A DNA stretch of 62,074 nt from Accumulibacter sp031732815 (GTDB taxonomy: Bacteria; Pseudomonadota; Gammaproteobacteria; Burkholderiales; Rhodocyclaceae), in contig NZ_JAVMKF010000318.1 of assembly GCF_031732815.1 (NCBI RefSeq), positions 1-62,074 on the forward strand, written 5' to 3'. The translations under genes and the position numbers were made by a program. Positions 12,501-27,500 of this stretch are shown one piece after another. How positions within the stretch are numbered: the stretch's first letter is position 1; each line of letters starts with the position of its first letter. The notes under the pieces were generated by a model. It saw nothing but the letters and a program-made list of their open reading frames with translations, was not told where the DNA came from and did no database searches.

Positions 12501-15500
12501 GCACCGGCAGAACCGGCTGCAACGCACGCAGCCGAATCGCGTCCGCGGCCACCAGGCCGGGGGTCGCTGCGGTAAGCGCCACCTTGACGCCTGAGCCGGT
12601 ACTCCCGGCGGCGACGGTCGCGCTCGCCAGTTCCTGCCAGCGCAGCGCGCCTTCACCGGCGCTGCTCGGTGGCGCAGCCTGATTCACCGGCCGGGCAAGC
12701 GTGCCGACGTGCATCAGCAACGCCTGTCCGTTGGCGAGCGCGGGTGACTCCGCCGCGGCGTGCAAGCCATTGATCCACCCGTCGACGGCGAACGACTCGG
12801 CGGCGCTCGGAATCAACGTGGCGAAAACGTCGCCCGGAGCGAGCGCAAGATGCACGTCCATTCCGTCGGGGCTATCTGCCAGGTAGTGCAGATAGCCGGC
12901 TCGCCCGACCCCCATGCGCGCATCGTCGATGCTCAGATCGGTCGTCAGATTGGCGAACAAGAGCAGGTCGTAACCGGGGAAGTCGTAATCGAAGCCGACC
13001 GGACCGAGGTCGACGCGGACGAGCACGGCCGCAGCCGCGCCGGCTCGGGCCAGGAACGCGTCGCTGAAGAGTTGCCGTGCGCTGCGATCGAGCAAGCCAT
13101 AGGCCTCGGGCTGCCCGCGCAGTCCGCTGGCATCGGCCAGGCTGCCCGGCAGGCGCGGCGTCATGGGCGACTGCGCGACGAAGGGATTCGACGCCAGCGG
13201 CCCGGCGAAGTGCTCGGCGACGGCATCCACCGTCCACCCCGTGCGATCGACCGGAACGTTGCTCGCCAGCAGCAGGCGCCCGCTACCGCCAGGGGTCGCT
13301 GGCAAAACTTGACTTGCGCCAACCGCGCCGCCAGCCGCGTCGACGGTGAGCGTCGAGGCGGTCAGCGCGCTCGCCCCCAGTTGCACGCTGCCCCCGCCGC
13401 CGCCGCCGCCATCTCCTTGACCATGGGTATTGTCACCGCCATCGCCCCCGCTGACCTTGAAGCCGCTTGCTGCACCGATGACCAGACGGCCGCTGGCGAG
13501 CAAAGCGATTCCCCCTCCTCCGCCTCCGCCCGACGCACCCGCAGTACCGGGAGCGCCGCCACCACCGCCGCCACCGCCGCCACCACCGGAAAGCACGTAG
13601 CCGGAAACCTCGTTGCGGCCACCCTCACCGCCTTCGGCCTGCGATCCCTTGCCGCCTTCGCCACCCCCGGCCGGATTGTTGACCCCGGCGCGGCCATTCT
13701 GAGCATCGAGCGTGATGTAGCTGAACACGCCGCCTATCGTGCTCATTTGAACAATTCCACCGGCACCACCCTGGCCGCCACCGGCGCCCGCTTGCGCGCC
13801 GAAACCCGAGGCATCGAAGATGGCGCCGGGATCGATCAGGATGTCCCCGGACACGCGGATCGAAGCTGCCCGCGCGCCCGTGCAGCGCAAGGTGTCGGCT
13901 GCGATATGCAGATCGCCGCGCAAGTCGAAATAGACCGTACCCCCGCTTTCCCAGGCGGAGAAGTCGACGCCATAGAACTTGCCGGCATCGTCCGCAACGC
14001 TGACATCGTCGCCGACGATCGTGCGTGTGTCCGTATTGATCTCGACCGTACGGCCACCCGGGCTGGCCGGATAAAGCGGAGCCGGGACCTCGCGGAAGAG
14101 GGTGAAGCCGGCGCTGCTGCTGTCGACCAATGGCTCGATCGTGGCCACCGTGTAGCGCACGCTCTCGCTGCGACTGTCGGCCGCGGGCCAGGTCGCGAGC
14201 ACCTGATAATCACCATCCGGAAGTTCGGGGAAGGTCCACTGCGCGGCGCTCGCTTGATCGCCGGCGGCGCCCACATGCACAAAGCGATAATCCTCACCAT
14301 AGGCGCCGACGACCGGGTTGACGTTGCCGAGCCAGTGGTCACCGAAAAGGCGCATTCCGGGGTCGCCGTCGTCGCTCGTCCACTCGCCAGCCAGCGGCCC
14401 GATGTCGTGAATTGCATTGCCTCGCAGGTCGAGCAGTTGCAGCGTTTCGATGGCGACGATGGGCTTCACGTCGTCAATGTCATTGTCGGCCAGGCTGAGG
14501 ACCTGCAGGCGGGCAAAACCCGACCTGAAACCAGCCAGCGTAGCCAGCGCGTACGTGCCGTCGGCGTGCCGCTGCTTGTCCAGACTGAGCAATTCGAGAT
14601 GCGGCAGGCTCGCCAGGGCCGATGGATCGGCTATCGCGTTGCCGTCCAGACTCAGGCTGCGCAGCGCAGAAAGTTGGGCGAGTTCAGCGCTCGCCGGCAG
14701 CGCTGTCAGCCGATTGAAATCGACGCTCAGATGCGCCAGATTCTGCAGGCCGATGGATTCATCGCGCGCGTCTTTCCCCGGCAGGAGAAACTCCAGGTCA
14801 GTCAGCGCGTTGTGCGCCAGATTGAGCGACTTCAGGTTGACCGCATACGCCAGTCCCACACCGCTGCGGATGCCCAGCCCTTCGGCGTCGAGTCGCCGCA
14901 GGCTTGCCATGTCGGACGCGTAGATTGGCCGGTCGATCGGCAGTTCGAGCGTACGCGCGATGGCGGCGGCCAAAGCGCGGTCGGGTATGCGCACCACCGG
15001 ATCGGCATCGCTGCGGCTCAGGCGACTCAACTGACTGTCGGGAATCGTTCCCGGATCCAGCCTGATGTCGCCACCAATCGCGTCGCAGATCTCCAGGTCT
15101 TCGCCAAGAAGCGTGTCGCTCCCGTCGCCGCCGAACAACCAGTCCAGATCATCATTGCCCGCAAGCCGGAAGTCGCTTCCTTCACCGCCGAAAATGATAT
15201 CCCGGTCGGGTTGGCGCGCGCTTTCGTGCGTATGGCCTGGTGCCGGTGCGCGCACCGCGATCTCGAAAGCCAGCGGGTGCGTCGCAGGCGTTGGCGCAGG
15301 GTCATAGACCCGGAGAAAATACGTGCCGGCGGAAAGCGCGCGTAGCGAGATGAGCGAGCGTCCCTCAGCCAGCAATCCCCCTCGCGCGTCGAACAGGTCG
15401 GCGACAACGCCGGCGCCGTCGCTCGTCACATCCGGAATGAAGCCACGTCCGCCGACGAGCGCCGGATCGGCCAGCTTGACCAGTGGCATCCCGGCAAGCG

Positions 15501-18500
15501 CACCGACGGGGCGCAGCCGAATCGACAGGCGGGTGCCGCCATCGGCGAGCGTCTTCTGCACGCTTCGCGTGACATCGATCTCTACGGCGGGATCACCCGG
15601 GCGTAGCTCGAAGTCCTTCAGTTCATCCGGATCGGCAACGAGCTGCATCGACAACGCTCCGCTACCGACAATGGACGAAAGCGGCAGGCGAAGCTTGACG
15701 GCGCCCATTTCCGCCGGGTCATCGCGGAAACGCATCAGTTCGGCGATGTCGAACGACAGCGTCAGTGATTGTGCCAATTCGCCGCCGATCTGGTAAGACC
15801 GGCCGCAAGCGCTGTTTGCCGGCGGCAAAGCGAAACCCAGCTCGGGCTGCCAGACGCGGACCTGCAGGTCGTTGTCGCTGGCCCCGTCCCCCAGAGTCGT
15901 GAAGCTGTACCAAGCTCCAAGCCGATCGCCGGCTGGCAGTTGATAGCGCAGGTCCGCCACGGTCGTGCCACGGAAGATCGTTGCGCTGCCCGTTCCGTCG
16001 TCGACCAGGAAACTGCCGCTGCCCGAGATCGACCGGTTCACCAGAGCGGTCGCGGCGGTCGGCAAGGCAGATCTCGTGCGCGACCCGTAGACCGCGTAGA
16101 TCGTTCCGGCATTGGTTATGCTTCCCTTGTCCGACCACGGCGAACCGATCAACAGATCGTCCAGGTGATCGCCGTCGATATCCAGGCTCGACGGCGGCAG
16201 GAACGCACCAAGCCGGTCGCCGTCGTAAAATCCCGGCCCCTCAAGCGCACCGATGAACGAAACATCGGCGTTACCGAGGTCGATTTCTCTTGCCCGTTCG
16301 GCGACCGACCAGACGACGAAGAGTTCGCCGCGGTCACGCCACTCGACGCTGTTGTCCGCCTTCACGACACTCGCGAACGGCATGCCGATCGCCAGATCGA
16401 TCTCGCGGTCACCGTTGAAATCACCGGTTGTCGCCGCCAGCGGACCTGCGATCTGCCTGACGCCTTCGCCCGGGGTGCGCACCACGACCCAGGCAGCATC
16501 CGTGTCCGGATGATGCGCCGCGCCGGGCGCGCTGTGCACACTGAAGCGATCGGAACCGGGAATGACGTAGAGGCCTCCGGTATACTCTTGATCGTAGGGC
16601 GGATAGCTGCTTCCTGCACCCAGCTCACGGAGCAAGCCTATTTCGGCAAGACCATCGCCGGTCAGATCGCCGATACGTACACCCGCGGCCAGGTAGTCAT
16701 CCTCCCAGATCGCCTGGCTTTGATGCTCGATATCGATCACCGCCCTTTCTTCGGCTTCCAGGTCTTCCCACGGCGTCGCCCGGCCGGCAAGCAGATGGAC
16801 TCTGTTGTACCCCGGAGAATCGGATACCTGAATGAGCAGGTCGTCGAGCCCATCGCCATTCACGTCCCCGGCAACGGTCGCGCCGCGATAGGCTTCGTAG
16901 ATACTCGTGCTGCTGTCGACCAGGCGCGCGGCATAGCTCTGGTCGTTCAGATCGTGGGCGCTCAGCGCTTTCCCCGGGTAGACGAAGGCAAAGCCTCGCT
17001 CTACGGAAGTTGACGGGAACCTCCGTGCGGGGTCGATGACCAGCACGTCCAGGTAAGGGAGACCTGTTTCTGGATTCACGTCGCCGTCCCAGTTGAGGAC
17101 AACCGCTTCCTGCAGATCGACGGCATAGGCTGGATTGCTGAGCAGGATGCGGCGGTCGACAGAGCCGCCGTCTTCCACCCGGCGCGGCAACTGCGTCGCG
17201 TCGGCATTTCGGCCAAAGAGGATTGAAACCACCCCTTCGTGCGCACTGCCGCCTTGCGGCGGTGTGAGGTTCTTGAAGAAGACGAGATCGCCGAAACCGT
17301 CGCCGTTGATGTCGCCCATCTGGCTCGCCGGTTTCCCCAGCGCCTCGAGGCTGACGATGTGCTGCGCGACATCTGCGGCCAGCGTCAATTCCGCCCGGGA
17401 AAATTGTCCGAAATCGACCGGACCGAACAGGACGCAGGCTTCCTTCTCGCCGGCCAACAGCAGATCGTCGGCGCCATCGCCATTGAAGTCGCCGATATTG
17501 ATCGCCCGCCCCAACTGCTCGTCTTCTGCCCTACCCTGCAGAACAAACGATTGCTGGAGACTCGGCCCAGGCCGCGGCGCCGACAGGTCGATCCCCGCCA
17601 CCCCGGTGCCAACCCAGGTCCCCGGCAGGGGAGCGAGCAGATGTTCGTAGACGTCGATTCTCGTCGTTGTCGTGACAAGACTGCCCGACGCTGAACCCTC
17701 TGGCGCATAGCCGTAGATCGTGTCACTTCCGCCTTCGCCGTAGAGCAGGTCGTCGCCGCCCCCGCCGAAAATGGTGTCGCCCCCAGCACCGCCGTTGATG
17801 GTGTCGCCGAGTGGCCCGCCATAAAGCGTGTCGTCGCCGTCGCCACCGTCAATTTCGAGCGCGGCAAGCAATGCACCCTGTGCAAGATCGCCCGGATTGA
17901 ATCCCCACAAGCCGCTGCTCGATCCGGGAATGAGGTGTCCCGGGTTGGCATATACCTCGTCGTCGCCGCCTCTTGTCTGGATCAGCGTTCGTTCGACATT
18001 GACCGGCTGATAAAAGACATAGTCCTGCCTGGGGACGCTCCCGTCATGCAGATAAGCTCCGTCGCCCGCCGCCGACGTCTGATTGTCCCACTGCAAGCTG
18101 GTCAGCTCGTAGCGATGGAGATGGGTGTTGTAGCGCAGAGCAACGTAGTCGGCGACGAACTCCGCCGAGTTCTGCCCAGTGTCCCCGCCGTAATACAGAA
18201 CCGTGTCGGTGCCCGAGCCCCCATCAAAGCGGTCTGCGATCGTCGGAAATGCGGTTTGCGATGGCCCGGCAACGATCGGCAAGCCGTCTGGAACAAGCTG
18301 AAACGCGTCATCACCCGCGCCGCCAAACAGCAGATCGGCCGCCTGTTTGTCCTTGCCGCCGCTGAGCAGGTCGTCACCGTCGCCGCCGAAAATCCAGTCT
18401 TCACCGGAGCCCCCGGAGAGGCGGTCGTTGTCCGCACCGCCGAGAACGACGTCACGGCGCGTGGCGTCCGCTCGTGTTGCGAGGTCGACCTCGACCGGCG

Positions 18501-21500
18501 TCTTGCCGTCGGCGAGATCAAAGCTGAGGGCGTAGCCACCGGGAACGCGATTGGTGGCAAGTTTGAGCAGATAGGGCGTGTTCGTTTGCAGTGAGCCGAG
18601 GCTGACGAGCTGACCGCCAGCACCGGAGAGATCAATGAGTTGTCGTCCGTGGTCAGCGCCGATGTCGAAAGCCAGCTCGTAGTTCCCAGGCCCGCCATCG
18701 TCGGCAGCGGTCAAGCGCAGGAAATACTCGCCGGCCGTCAGACCGTGCAGGGAAAGCGTCTTTTCTGCTTGCGTCTTGCTGACCACCGCGCTGCGCAGCG
18801 GAACGCCGCCCGCGCCCAGAACGTCGAGACTGATCGTAGCCGACGCACCGGCGGTGCGGCGCAATGTCACGGCGGCTGGATCGGACGTCTGCACGTCGGG
18901 CAGCGCCAAGCGGAACCAATCGCGATCGACGACGCTGTCGAGCGACAGCCCCCGCAAGAGGCCGATTCGCTCAATCGCCGGCAAATCGTAGGCCGCCGTA
19001 CGGCTTTCGTTACGCGCTGCCAGCAGGTCCACCGCATCGGGGCCGACGAGCGGCACAACCGGGACGTCGATCTTGCTCGACGACGCGGCATTGGACACCT
19101 CGACCGTGAAGTCGGCGAGCGATTGGTCGCTCTTGACGACCAGCGAAGCATTCGCCGTCTGGCTGAGGCTGAAGCGATACCAGTCGACATCGTCGCCGCT
19201 GTCGATCGTCAGACCGGTAAAGGCGCTACTCGCCGTGATCGTCGCTTCTCCACTGGAAGCGGAACACAAGCTGAAAGCGTGATTCCTGTCGTCGTTGCGC
19301 CATTCAGAGTCGGTCTGGTCGGCGAGCAGCGCAAAGCCCGATTCGATGTGAACATCGTCGTCACCGGAACCCGCGTCGACCCAGACGGACTTCTGTACTG
19401 TTGAGCCTACCGTGACCGTATCGTCGCCACCGAGTGCGTCGATGATGATCGCCGCGAAATCGCGCTCCTCCGGGAGGATGTCCTGCAACACCGTGAGAAA
19501 CGAACCTCGGTAGGCAGCAACCGCGGGCAAGCCCTGCCCGGCTTCAATTGCCGTTCGCACGTCGTCCTGCAGCCTGACCAGGTCAAGAACGTTCCCTTCC
19601 TTGCCCACCTCGAAGTCGCCGAAGTAGATCCCGAACATGTTCCCGGAGGACGTCTCCGTCCCGATGCTGATCGTGTGATGGCGCGCGTATTTGCCCGTGG
19701 TCACGTAATCCACCGTGATCACATCATCAAGCGCGGTCGCTGCCCGATACCACACCTTCCCGGTGGACTGGGCATAATCCTTCCACGCGGCGTCGTCGCC
19801 TGCACCGAGTCCGCCGACCAGTGAGGAAAGCTCGCTACCGTCGGCGCGGTAGAGCGTGTCGCTGCCGCCGTTGCCATAGAGGAAGTCCAGCCCGCTGCCA
19901 CCGTAAAGCTGGTCGGCCTGCGGCCCGCCCAGAACCCGGTTGAGGCCGGTAGATTCCCACTCCGTCCCGTCAAATACTCCGAAGCTTCCATCGGCATTTC
20001 TCGGATCCCGTGACCACGCGTAGAGGTCGTTGGTCCCGCTCCCGCCGAGCAGATCGTCGTCCCCCTTGCCGCCGTAAAGAACGTCATGGTCGGCCGGGCT
20101 GCCGTCGCCAGCGTCACCCCAGAGCCGATCGTCGCCGTCCAGTCCGTACAGCGTGTCGCTTCCCGCACCGCCGTCGAGCCGGTCGCGTGCCATCGATCCG
20201 CGCAGGGTGTCGTTCCCTGGCCCGCCATCGAGAACGCCGAAGAAGTCTGCACCTGCTTGGCCGAGCCCACGCGGAGCGAGCGCCTGAGCACCCTCCGAAA
20301 AGCCGATCTCGTCGTTGCCGGCCAGGCCGCTGACCCGGATCTGCTCGATCAGCGGCGTCGTTCCAGCCAGCCAATTGACGGCGATCGAACGTCCGTTATA
20401 GCCGACATTCATCTGTCCGCCGGGACCCTGCGCAAGCGAAATCACATCGTTGGCGTCGCTCCCTTCGATCAGCAGGATGTCGACTGCCTTGTCGTCCAGC
20501 GCATCACCCGCCTGGCTGTTGCCGTGGTGTCCGTCGATCGTCTCGCCGAACTCGGTATGGCGTGCGGCCGTGTCGAGCTTGAGGAGGTCGATCCCCTCAC
20601 CACCGTACAACACATCGGCCCTGTCCTGACCCTCAAGCCAATCCGACCCGGCGCCCCCCCAAAGCGTATCGACGCCGCCGCCGCCGAGAATTCGGTCGTC
20701 GCCGTCCCCACCGAAAAGCAGGTCGGCGCCGCCCGCCGTGTCGGCATTCGGGTTGCGCAGCTCGTAGGCGCCGGCGAGATGATCGCCGGCGATGAAGTCG
20801 TTGCCCGAACCGCCGTCCAGCGTCTCCTGGCGCAGGTTGCCGTAGAGGAAGTCGGCATCGTCGCCACCGAACAACTGGTCGCCGACGAGTTCGGTTTCTG
20901 CCAGGCCGCTGGTCGGCGCGTAGGCGTACAGGTAATCGGTCCCGGCGCCGCCGAAGAGTTTCTGTCCCGACAGGTCGTGCCGCCCCGCTCCCGCTTCGAC
21001 TCCCGCCTCACCGTAAAGGCGATCACTGCCGCCATCGCCATACAGTTGGTCTATGCCGCTCCCACCGCGCAAGGTGTCGTCATCGGCGCCGCCGCGCATG
21101 AAGTCATTGCCGCCTTCCCCGTAAACGACCGCGTCGCTGCCGCTCCCGGCGTCCAGATAGTCGTTGCCGTCGCCGCCGTAGAGCGTGTCGGATCGCCCCC
21201 CGGCAAACAGATAATCGACCTCCAGCCCGCCAGACAAGGTATCGCTGCCGTCGCGTTGATCATCCGCCACGGCGAAAATCGCGCCGAACGACACGGGCGC
21301 CGCGTTGAACGGGAAGTCGCCTCGCGCCAGCGTCACGCCCGTTCCCGCCAGCAGCCCGGCGCGATCGCCCCAGAGCACGTTGCTTCCCGCGCCGGCGGCC
21401 AGTTGGTCAGCGCCGAATCCGCCGACCAGCCAGTCGTCACCCGCCCCACCGAGCAAGGTATCGTTGCCAGCGTAGCCGAACAGGTCGTCGTCTCCGTCCT

Positions 21501-24500
21501 CGAGGCTGCTACTGCCCGGCGTGTCGCCGACGATATGGTCATCGCCGCTGCTGCCGTGGATGGTATCGTTCCCTTCGCCGCCGACGAGCGTGTGCGCGTA
21601 CGCATCCTCGCCAAAGGTTTCGTCGACGGCATAGATGACATCGTTCCCGGCCAAGCCGAACACTTCGTCCTGACCAACACCGGCGGCAATCCAGTCGTTG
21701 CCGCCGCCGGCGTCGACGGTATCGTTGCCAGCCCCGGCGAGAATCCGGTCGTCGCCGTCGCTCCCCCCGGTCGCCTGCGGGTTGTCGCCGTGGATCAGGT
21801 CGGCGCCGCCACTGCCGTAGATGGTGTCGTTCCCGTCACCGCCGTCCAGCCGATGCGCCTGCACGTCAACCGCCGAAGAAGTGTCGAGCGCGTAAATCAG
21901 GTCATCGCCGGCGAAGGTAAACACGGCGTCGCCGCCGAGGCCGCCGAGAACCGTGTCATCGCCGTTGTCGCCGTAAATGACGTCCTGGTCGTCGCCGCCC
22001 AGGATCAGGTGAAGGTCGGCGCCCGCTCGACCGTAAGCTGCGTCGCCAGCATAGAGGGTGTCGTTCCCCGCATCGGCGAAAATCACCTCGTTGCCACTTC
22101 CGCCACGTATCAGGTCGTCTCCGCTGCCGGCAACGATCCAGTCGGCGTCGTCGCCGGCATTGATCGTGTCGTTCCCGGCTCCGGCGAGGATGACGTCGTC
22201 GCCGGCACCGCCTTCGATCGCCGGGTCATTGCCGCTGCCGGCATCCAGGTAGTCGGCCCCACCACCGCCGAACAGCCGGTCCACGCCGCCACCGCCGAAA
22301 AGAAAGTCGCCCGCCGCGTCGCCACCGCCGATCAACACGTCGGCGCCGACCGACGAAGCCTCGACACTCAGACCGCCGAGCCGCGCGGGCACTTTCCACG
22401 ACGCGGCCGACGTCGTCCACACCACTCCCGGCGAAAGCAGCAGCACGGCGGAGTAGTTGGCAGGCCTCTGGAAATTGGCGGAGTCCGTTGCCGCAAAGTC
22501 TTCGACGCCGAGCGCAGCGCCACCGAGAACGGCAACGGCGTCGCCCCACAGGACATCGCTGCCGTCGTCGCCGGAAAGCGTGTCGTCGCCCGCGTCACCG
22601 AGCATCCAGTCGTCTTCCGCGCCGCCAGATAGCTGGTCATTCGCATCGCCTCCACTCACCTCGTCCCGTCCGTCACCGGCATGGATCGTGTCGTTGCCGG
22701 CTTCGCCGTAAATCGTGTCGCTGCCGCCTGCACCCCATACGCGATCGGCCGCACCGCCGGCGAGCACGTTGTCGTCGCCGTCTCCGGCGTGGATCGTATC
22801 GGCGCCATCGCGGGCGTCATCCGACGTCCCCTGCGCGTCGTTCTGGCCGTCGCCCCAGATGCTGTCGTTGCCGGCGCCACCGAAGATCTCGTCGTCGCCG
22901 CTGCCGCCGTGCATCGTATTGCCTGCTTCGTCACCGCTGCTCTCGGCATCGGCACCATACAGCGTGTCGTTGTCTGCCCCGCCGAGCACGGTGTCGGCAC
23001 CCAGGCCCCCAGTGAGGACGTCGTTGCCCGCGTCGCCGTAGAGCTGGTCGCTCGCGCTGTCGTCGGCGGTGGCGCGCAGCGCGTCGTGACCGAAGATCTG
23101 GTCGTCGCCACTGCCGCCGTCGAGGGTGTCGCTGCCGGCGCCGCCCTCCAGGCTGTCGTCGCCGCTCGCGCCGGAAAGGCGGTCGTTTCCCTGATCGCCC
23201 AGAAGCTGATCGTTGCCGTCGCCGCCATCCAGAACGTCGTCGCCACTCTGGCCGTTCAACGCGTCGTTGCCGCCCTCTCCGCAGAGCGTGTCGCGACCGC
23301 CACCGCCGTAGACGAGGTCGTCACCATCAGCGGAATAGATCTTGTCGTTGCCATCGCTTGCCGCAACCGGCGTCTCCTCCTCGCCTTCCTTGCCGTCGCC
23401 GTAAATGACGTCATTGAGCGGGTTGTTGGACGCCTCGCTGTCATCGTCTACCCATGAACTGCCGTAGATCGTGTCGTCACCGCTACCGCCGTGGATGATG
23501 TGCGCTACTTCGTCGACTTCGCCGGCAGAACTCGCGGCATGGATCAGATCGTTGCCGGCGCCGCCATACAGGACGTCGGCGCCGAGACCACCTGAAACTG
23601 TGTCTGCCGCGCTGCCGCCGTCCAGCGTGTCGTTGCCGTCGCCGCCCTGCACGACGTCAGCGCCGCCCTGGCCGTAGAGCAGGTCCTCACCAGCGTCGCC
23701 GTTCAGCGTGTCGGCACCGTCCTGCCCATAAATCCGGTCATTACCCTCGTCGCCGACCAGGATGTCGCTCGCGCCACCACCCTGGAGGACATCGTTGCCC
23801 GCTCCGCCGTGAAACTCGACCGGCAGTACGATGTCTGCGGAAACGCTGGCGCTGTCATTGCCCTTGCCGGCCGACCAGACGATGCGGTCAACACCGCTGA
23901 AGGTTTGCGCGGCGCGTTTCGGCGCACTGACGATCACCTCGTGGTCGTCGCTCCCGCGCGTCAGCGTACGGCTGTCGTCGCCATCGGTCGCCGAGAGGCT
24001 GAGCACCCCCTGCGCGAGCGTTGCGAGCGGCGGCGGCTCGGCGGGCTTGGGTCGCTCAATCTGGAAATCGAGCAAGGTGACGTCGGCCAGGCGGTACGTC
24101 TTGCTGATCTTCTTGAACAGCAGGTTCACCTTGTAGTAAGCGCGCAGTCCCGCTTCGAGCTTGCCGCTCACATCGAAGACGTGGATCGGCCCAAGGGCAA
24201 AACTGTCGGCGATCTCGCCGGCACGGATCAAGCCGTCGCCATCGCCGTCGTGCAGGTTGAAGTCAACGCTGGCGTAAATCCCGCCTTCGACGCCAGCCTT
24301 TGCGATCAGGACATCGAGCGAGGCGCCGGCAGTGAGACTGCCGCCAAGCTGCACTTCCGGGACATCGATGCCGTTTTTCCAGTCGCTGACGAAGAATCCG
24401 TTGGCAATCAGACTCGGCTCGTCGAACCCTCCTTCGGCAAACTGGCGCAGGCCCGTCGTATCAAAGCCGAAAGCAAAGTCGGCCCGGGCGAACAGGCGCC

Positions 24501-27500
24501 CACCAATTTCGACCTTGAGCACCGGAATGGGCGGAATGCGGAACGACTGGCTGTAGGAAAAGCCTACCTCGAGTGCGGGTGGGTCATAGACGAACAGCGG
24601 CGGGTTACCGCCGAGCAGCAACTCGAATGCGCTGCGAGGTTGCAGGAGGTTAAAGCTCAAGCCGTACTTCTCGAGCTTCTTCAACTCGGCGAGCCATCCG
24701 CCAAAGGTCGATGCACCGCTGCTCGCGATGAGCGGGCTTGCCTGACCAGACGTCTGGGCGTGCGGGACGAAGCTGGCGTTGGCGACAAGCTGCGCGAAGT
24801 TCGCGGCAAGATTCGCCGCCGAGGTGGTCGGCAGTTTGAAGCTGCCGAGGGCGAGTTCGGCATCGCCTGTCGTCGGCAGCGCGCTGAGCAGGCCGGCAAT
24901 GTCGCTGGCGACCCCGACGATCTGATCCACCACCGGCGAACTGACGCCAAAAGCCCGCGCCAGGTCGAGCAGGCTGAGCTGCTCGCCGATCAGGTCGGAG
25001 ATGACCGGCAAAGGCCGGCTCAGCATCCGGATCACCGGCAGCACCGGAGCAATCACCTGCTCGACTCGCGCCAGCGCCGGGGCGGCATAGTCCTGGACGA
25101 ATTCGCCCAGATCAAGCCGAATGTTGTTGAGCCCGAGCTCGAGATTGCCGCCCAGCTGCCAAGTCAGATCGAAGTCGGCGTCGATGCTCGGGAAGTGGGT
25201 GTTGCCGCCAAAACTCGCGCTGAGATCGAGGTGGACCTCAGCCGTCCCGCTCACCTGGTCGGCCAGCGGAACGAACAGATCGAGCGCCGCGCCGCCGGCC
25301 AGGTCGGCGAGCGTCACCCGGCCGTCACCGTCGGGGTCGGCGATGTCGAGCTTGAATTCACCGATAAAGCGCGAGGGGTGCTGCGCGTCATCCTCGACGT
25401 CTACCTGCAGGAAGCCGAGTGTCGCCGTCGCGCTCAGCGTCGGTGTGACCGTCAAGCCGAGTTGAATTTCGTTCTCGTCGGCCCAGCTTGCCATGTAGAC
25501 GCCGGCTGAACGCGTCACCCCGATCCCCAGATGCCAGCTCACGGCGAGCTCGGCACTGACGCCGCCGCTGAGCTCGAGGCCGAGACTCGGCAGCCCGAGG
25601 TCAAGCCCGCCCGCCTGCTCGATCCTTACTGCCTGGCCGAGATGGAGATCGAACTCGAAGCCGACGGTTGCCCCCGCTTCGACGACCTGGCGAACGACGA
25701 TATCGTTTTCGTCGATCGTCGTATCGGCGTCGTCGTTGCGGTCGCGCAGCCAACCCGATGAGCCGAGCGCGGCGAAGAGCGCGTCGCGCACCTGTGTTTC
25801 ATTGACCGCGCTTCCGGCAAGCGCCTTGAGCTTTTCCGCGACGCGCTGGCGAATGTCTTCGACGAAGGCCGATTTGTCCTGTAAGGCATTACCGATCAAG
25901 GGCAGTTTTCGGCCAAAGAGCGAGTCGCCCTGCAGCGCGCTGCTTAGCGCAGCGCTAAGGCCATCCCAGCCTTGCGCGAGCCCGCCCAGCAGAACGCCGA
26001 GATCGGCCGAGCTGACCTTGTCGGCGATCGCTGCAGCAAGCCCGCTACGCGTATCGACGACCGGAGACCCGCCGAGACTGCCCAGATCCTGCTCGAAGTC
26101 GAGCGTGGTCAGCAGACTGCCGGCCGTCGGGAAGAAGACCGGCAGTTCAAGGTCGACGTAACCCGAACCGCTGGCGAGGAGGTCGTCAAGGACCGCGGAC
26201 AGATCGCCGGTCAACTCATGCCGCCCGTTGCTGGTGCCGAAGCCAACCAGAAACTCGGCCGGAGCGAGCGCGTCCTCCTTGCTCCGCGCGAGGCTGAGGT
26301 GACCGTCGCGAATGAAGATGCCGAGCGGCCCGAGCGCTGCGTCGAAGTTCATTGCCGAGGCCGCCGCGTGGACGAGCAGGCTAAGCTTCGTCGAATCGTC
26401 GTAGAGAAACACCTGCGGGCTGCTGCCCGCCTTGAAGCCCAGCGCCAACTGGAAATCCGCTCCAGCAGTCAGCGCAAGTTCGGCTTGTCCGCCTGCGTCG
26501 ACGAGTTCGCCCAGGGCATCCGAGACAGCGATCTGCAGACGCTGCGTTGCCGGCGCGGCTTGGTGCGCGAACCGCAGGTCGAGACGGAGAAGCTTTTCGT
26601 CGGCAAGCCAGTTGAGGCCCACAGCATCGTCCGAAACGCCAGACAGGTCTTCGATCTTCGCTTCCAGCGCCTGCAGATTGGCCACCGCAGCCAAGCGCAA
26701 AGCGCTGTCGAACGAGGCCAGCCGGGCGGCAAAATTCACCGCATCGTTCAGCTTGACGTTCATGACGGGCAGGCTGAAGTCGATCGCAGGCAGCCGTTCG
26801 ATGCCCTGGACCAGCGCCAGCACCTTGGCCACGCCGTCGCTCAGCGCGGCGAATGACATCCCGTCGAGCGCCGCAAGATCGCCCAATTGGGCCAGGTCTG
26901 CTGTGATCAGAGCGGCTTGCGCCAGATCCGGCAGCGCCATCTGCAGCTTGGCGTCGGCCGGAATGGCCAGTCCGGGAAGATCGGCGTCAAGCTGCACCGG
27001 GAGATCGAGCGTCAGCGACCCGCCGAACTCGACGTGCGGCAGGCTCGCGTCGGATTTGGTCGCGACCTCGAGGCCCGCGAACATTTCGCGCAGCGTCATC
27101 CGGCCGTCATCGTTGCCGTCGATCATCGACTGGTAGTCGGCCAGGGCGAATGACGCGGTGGCCGTGCCGCTCAGCGCGCCATGGGCAATGTCGATTCCGA
27201 CGAAAGCGAAGTTGGCCGATGCGTTGACCTCGGCGGCCAGCGCCACGCTGGCCTCCAGCGTGGCGTCGCCGGCAACGAACACGTGGTCGGCGATGCTGTC
27301 GCCGTGCAGCGCGCGGCCATGGATCACGCCGTCGCCATCCTCATCGACCCCGGCGAGGCCCAGCCATAGCGCAGCAAACGACGCATCGAGCCCGTTGATG
27401 CTGAAGGCGTGCTCGCCTTGCGTGGCATCGGTGACGACGATCGCCGCCTGATCGGCAGCCAGCCGAGCAAGCACAGCACCCGCTGCGGCACCGTTGATCC

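Noticed and set aside
15050..23815. Repetitive DNA in the RTX region as a CRISPR array or tandem DNA repeat
   Set aside because: Units are 27 bp multiples that differ at third positions and encode RTX nonapeptides. There are no unique spacers between identical repeats.
12760..25509. Very long plus-strand frames (861, 848 and 566 codons) opposite the giant gene
   Set aside because: Their proteins are low-complexity (Val/Ala/Arg/Gln) mirror images of the GGxGxD repeats, with no domain. The minus strand frame has many recognised domains.
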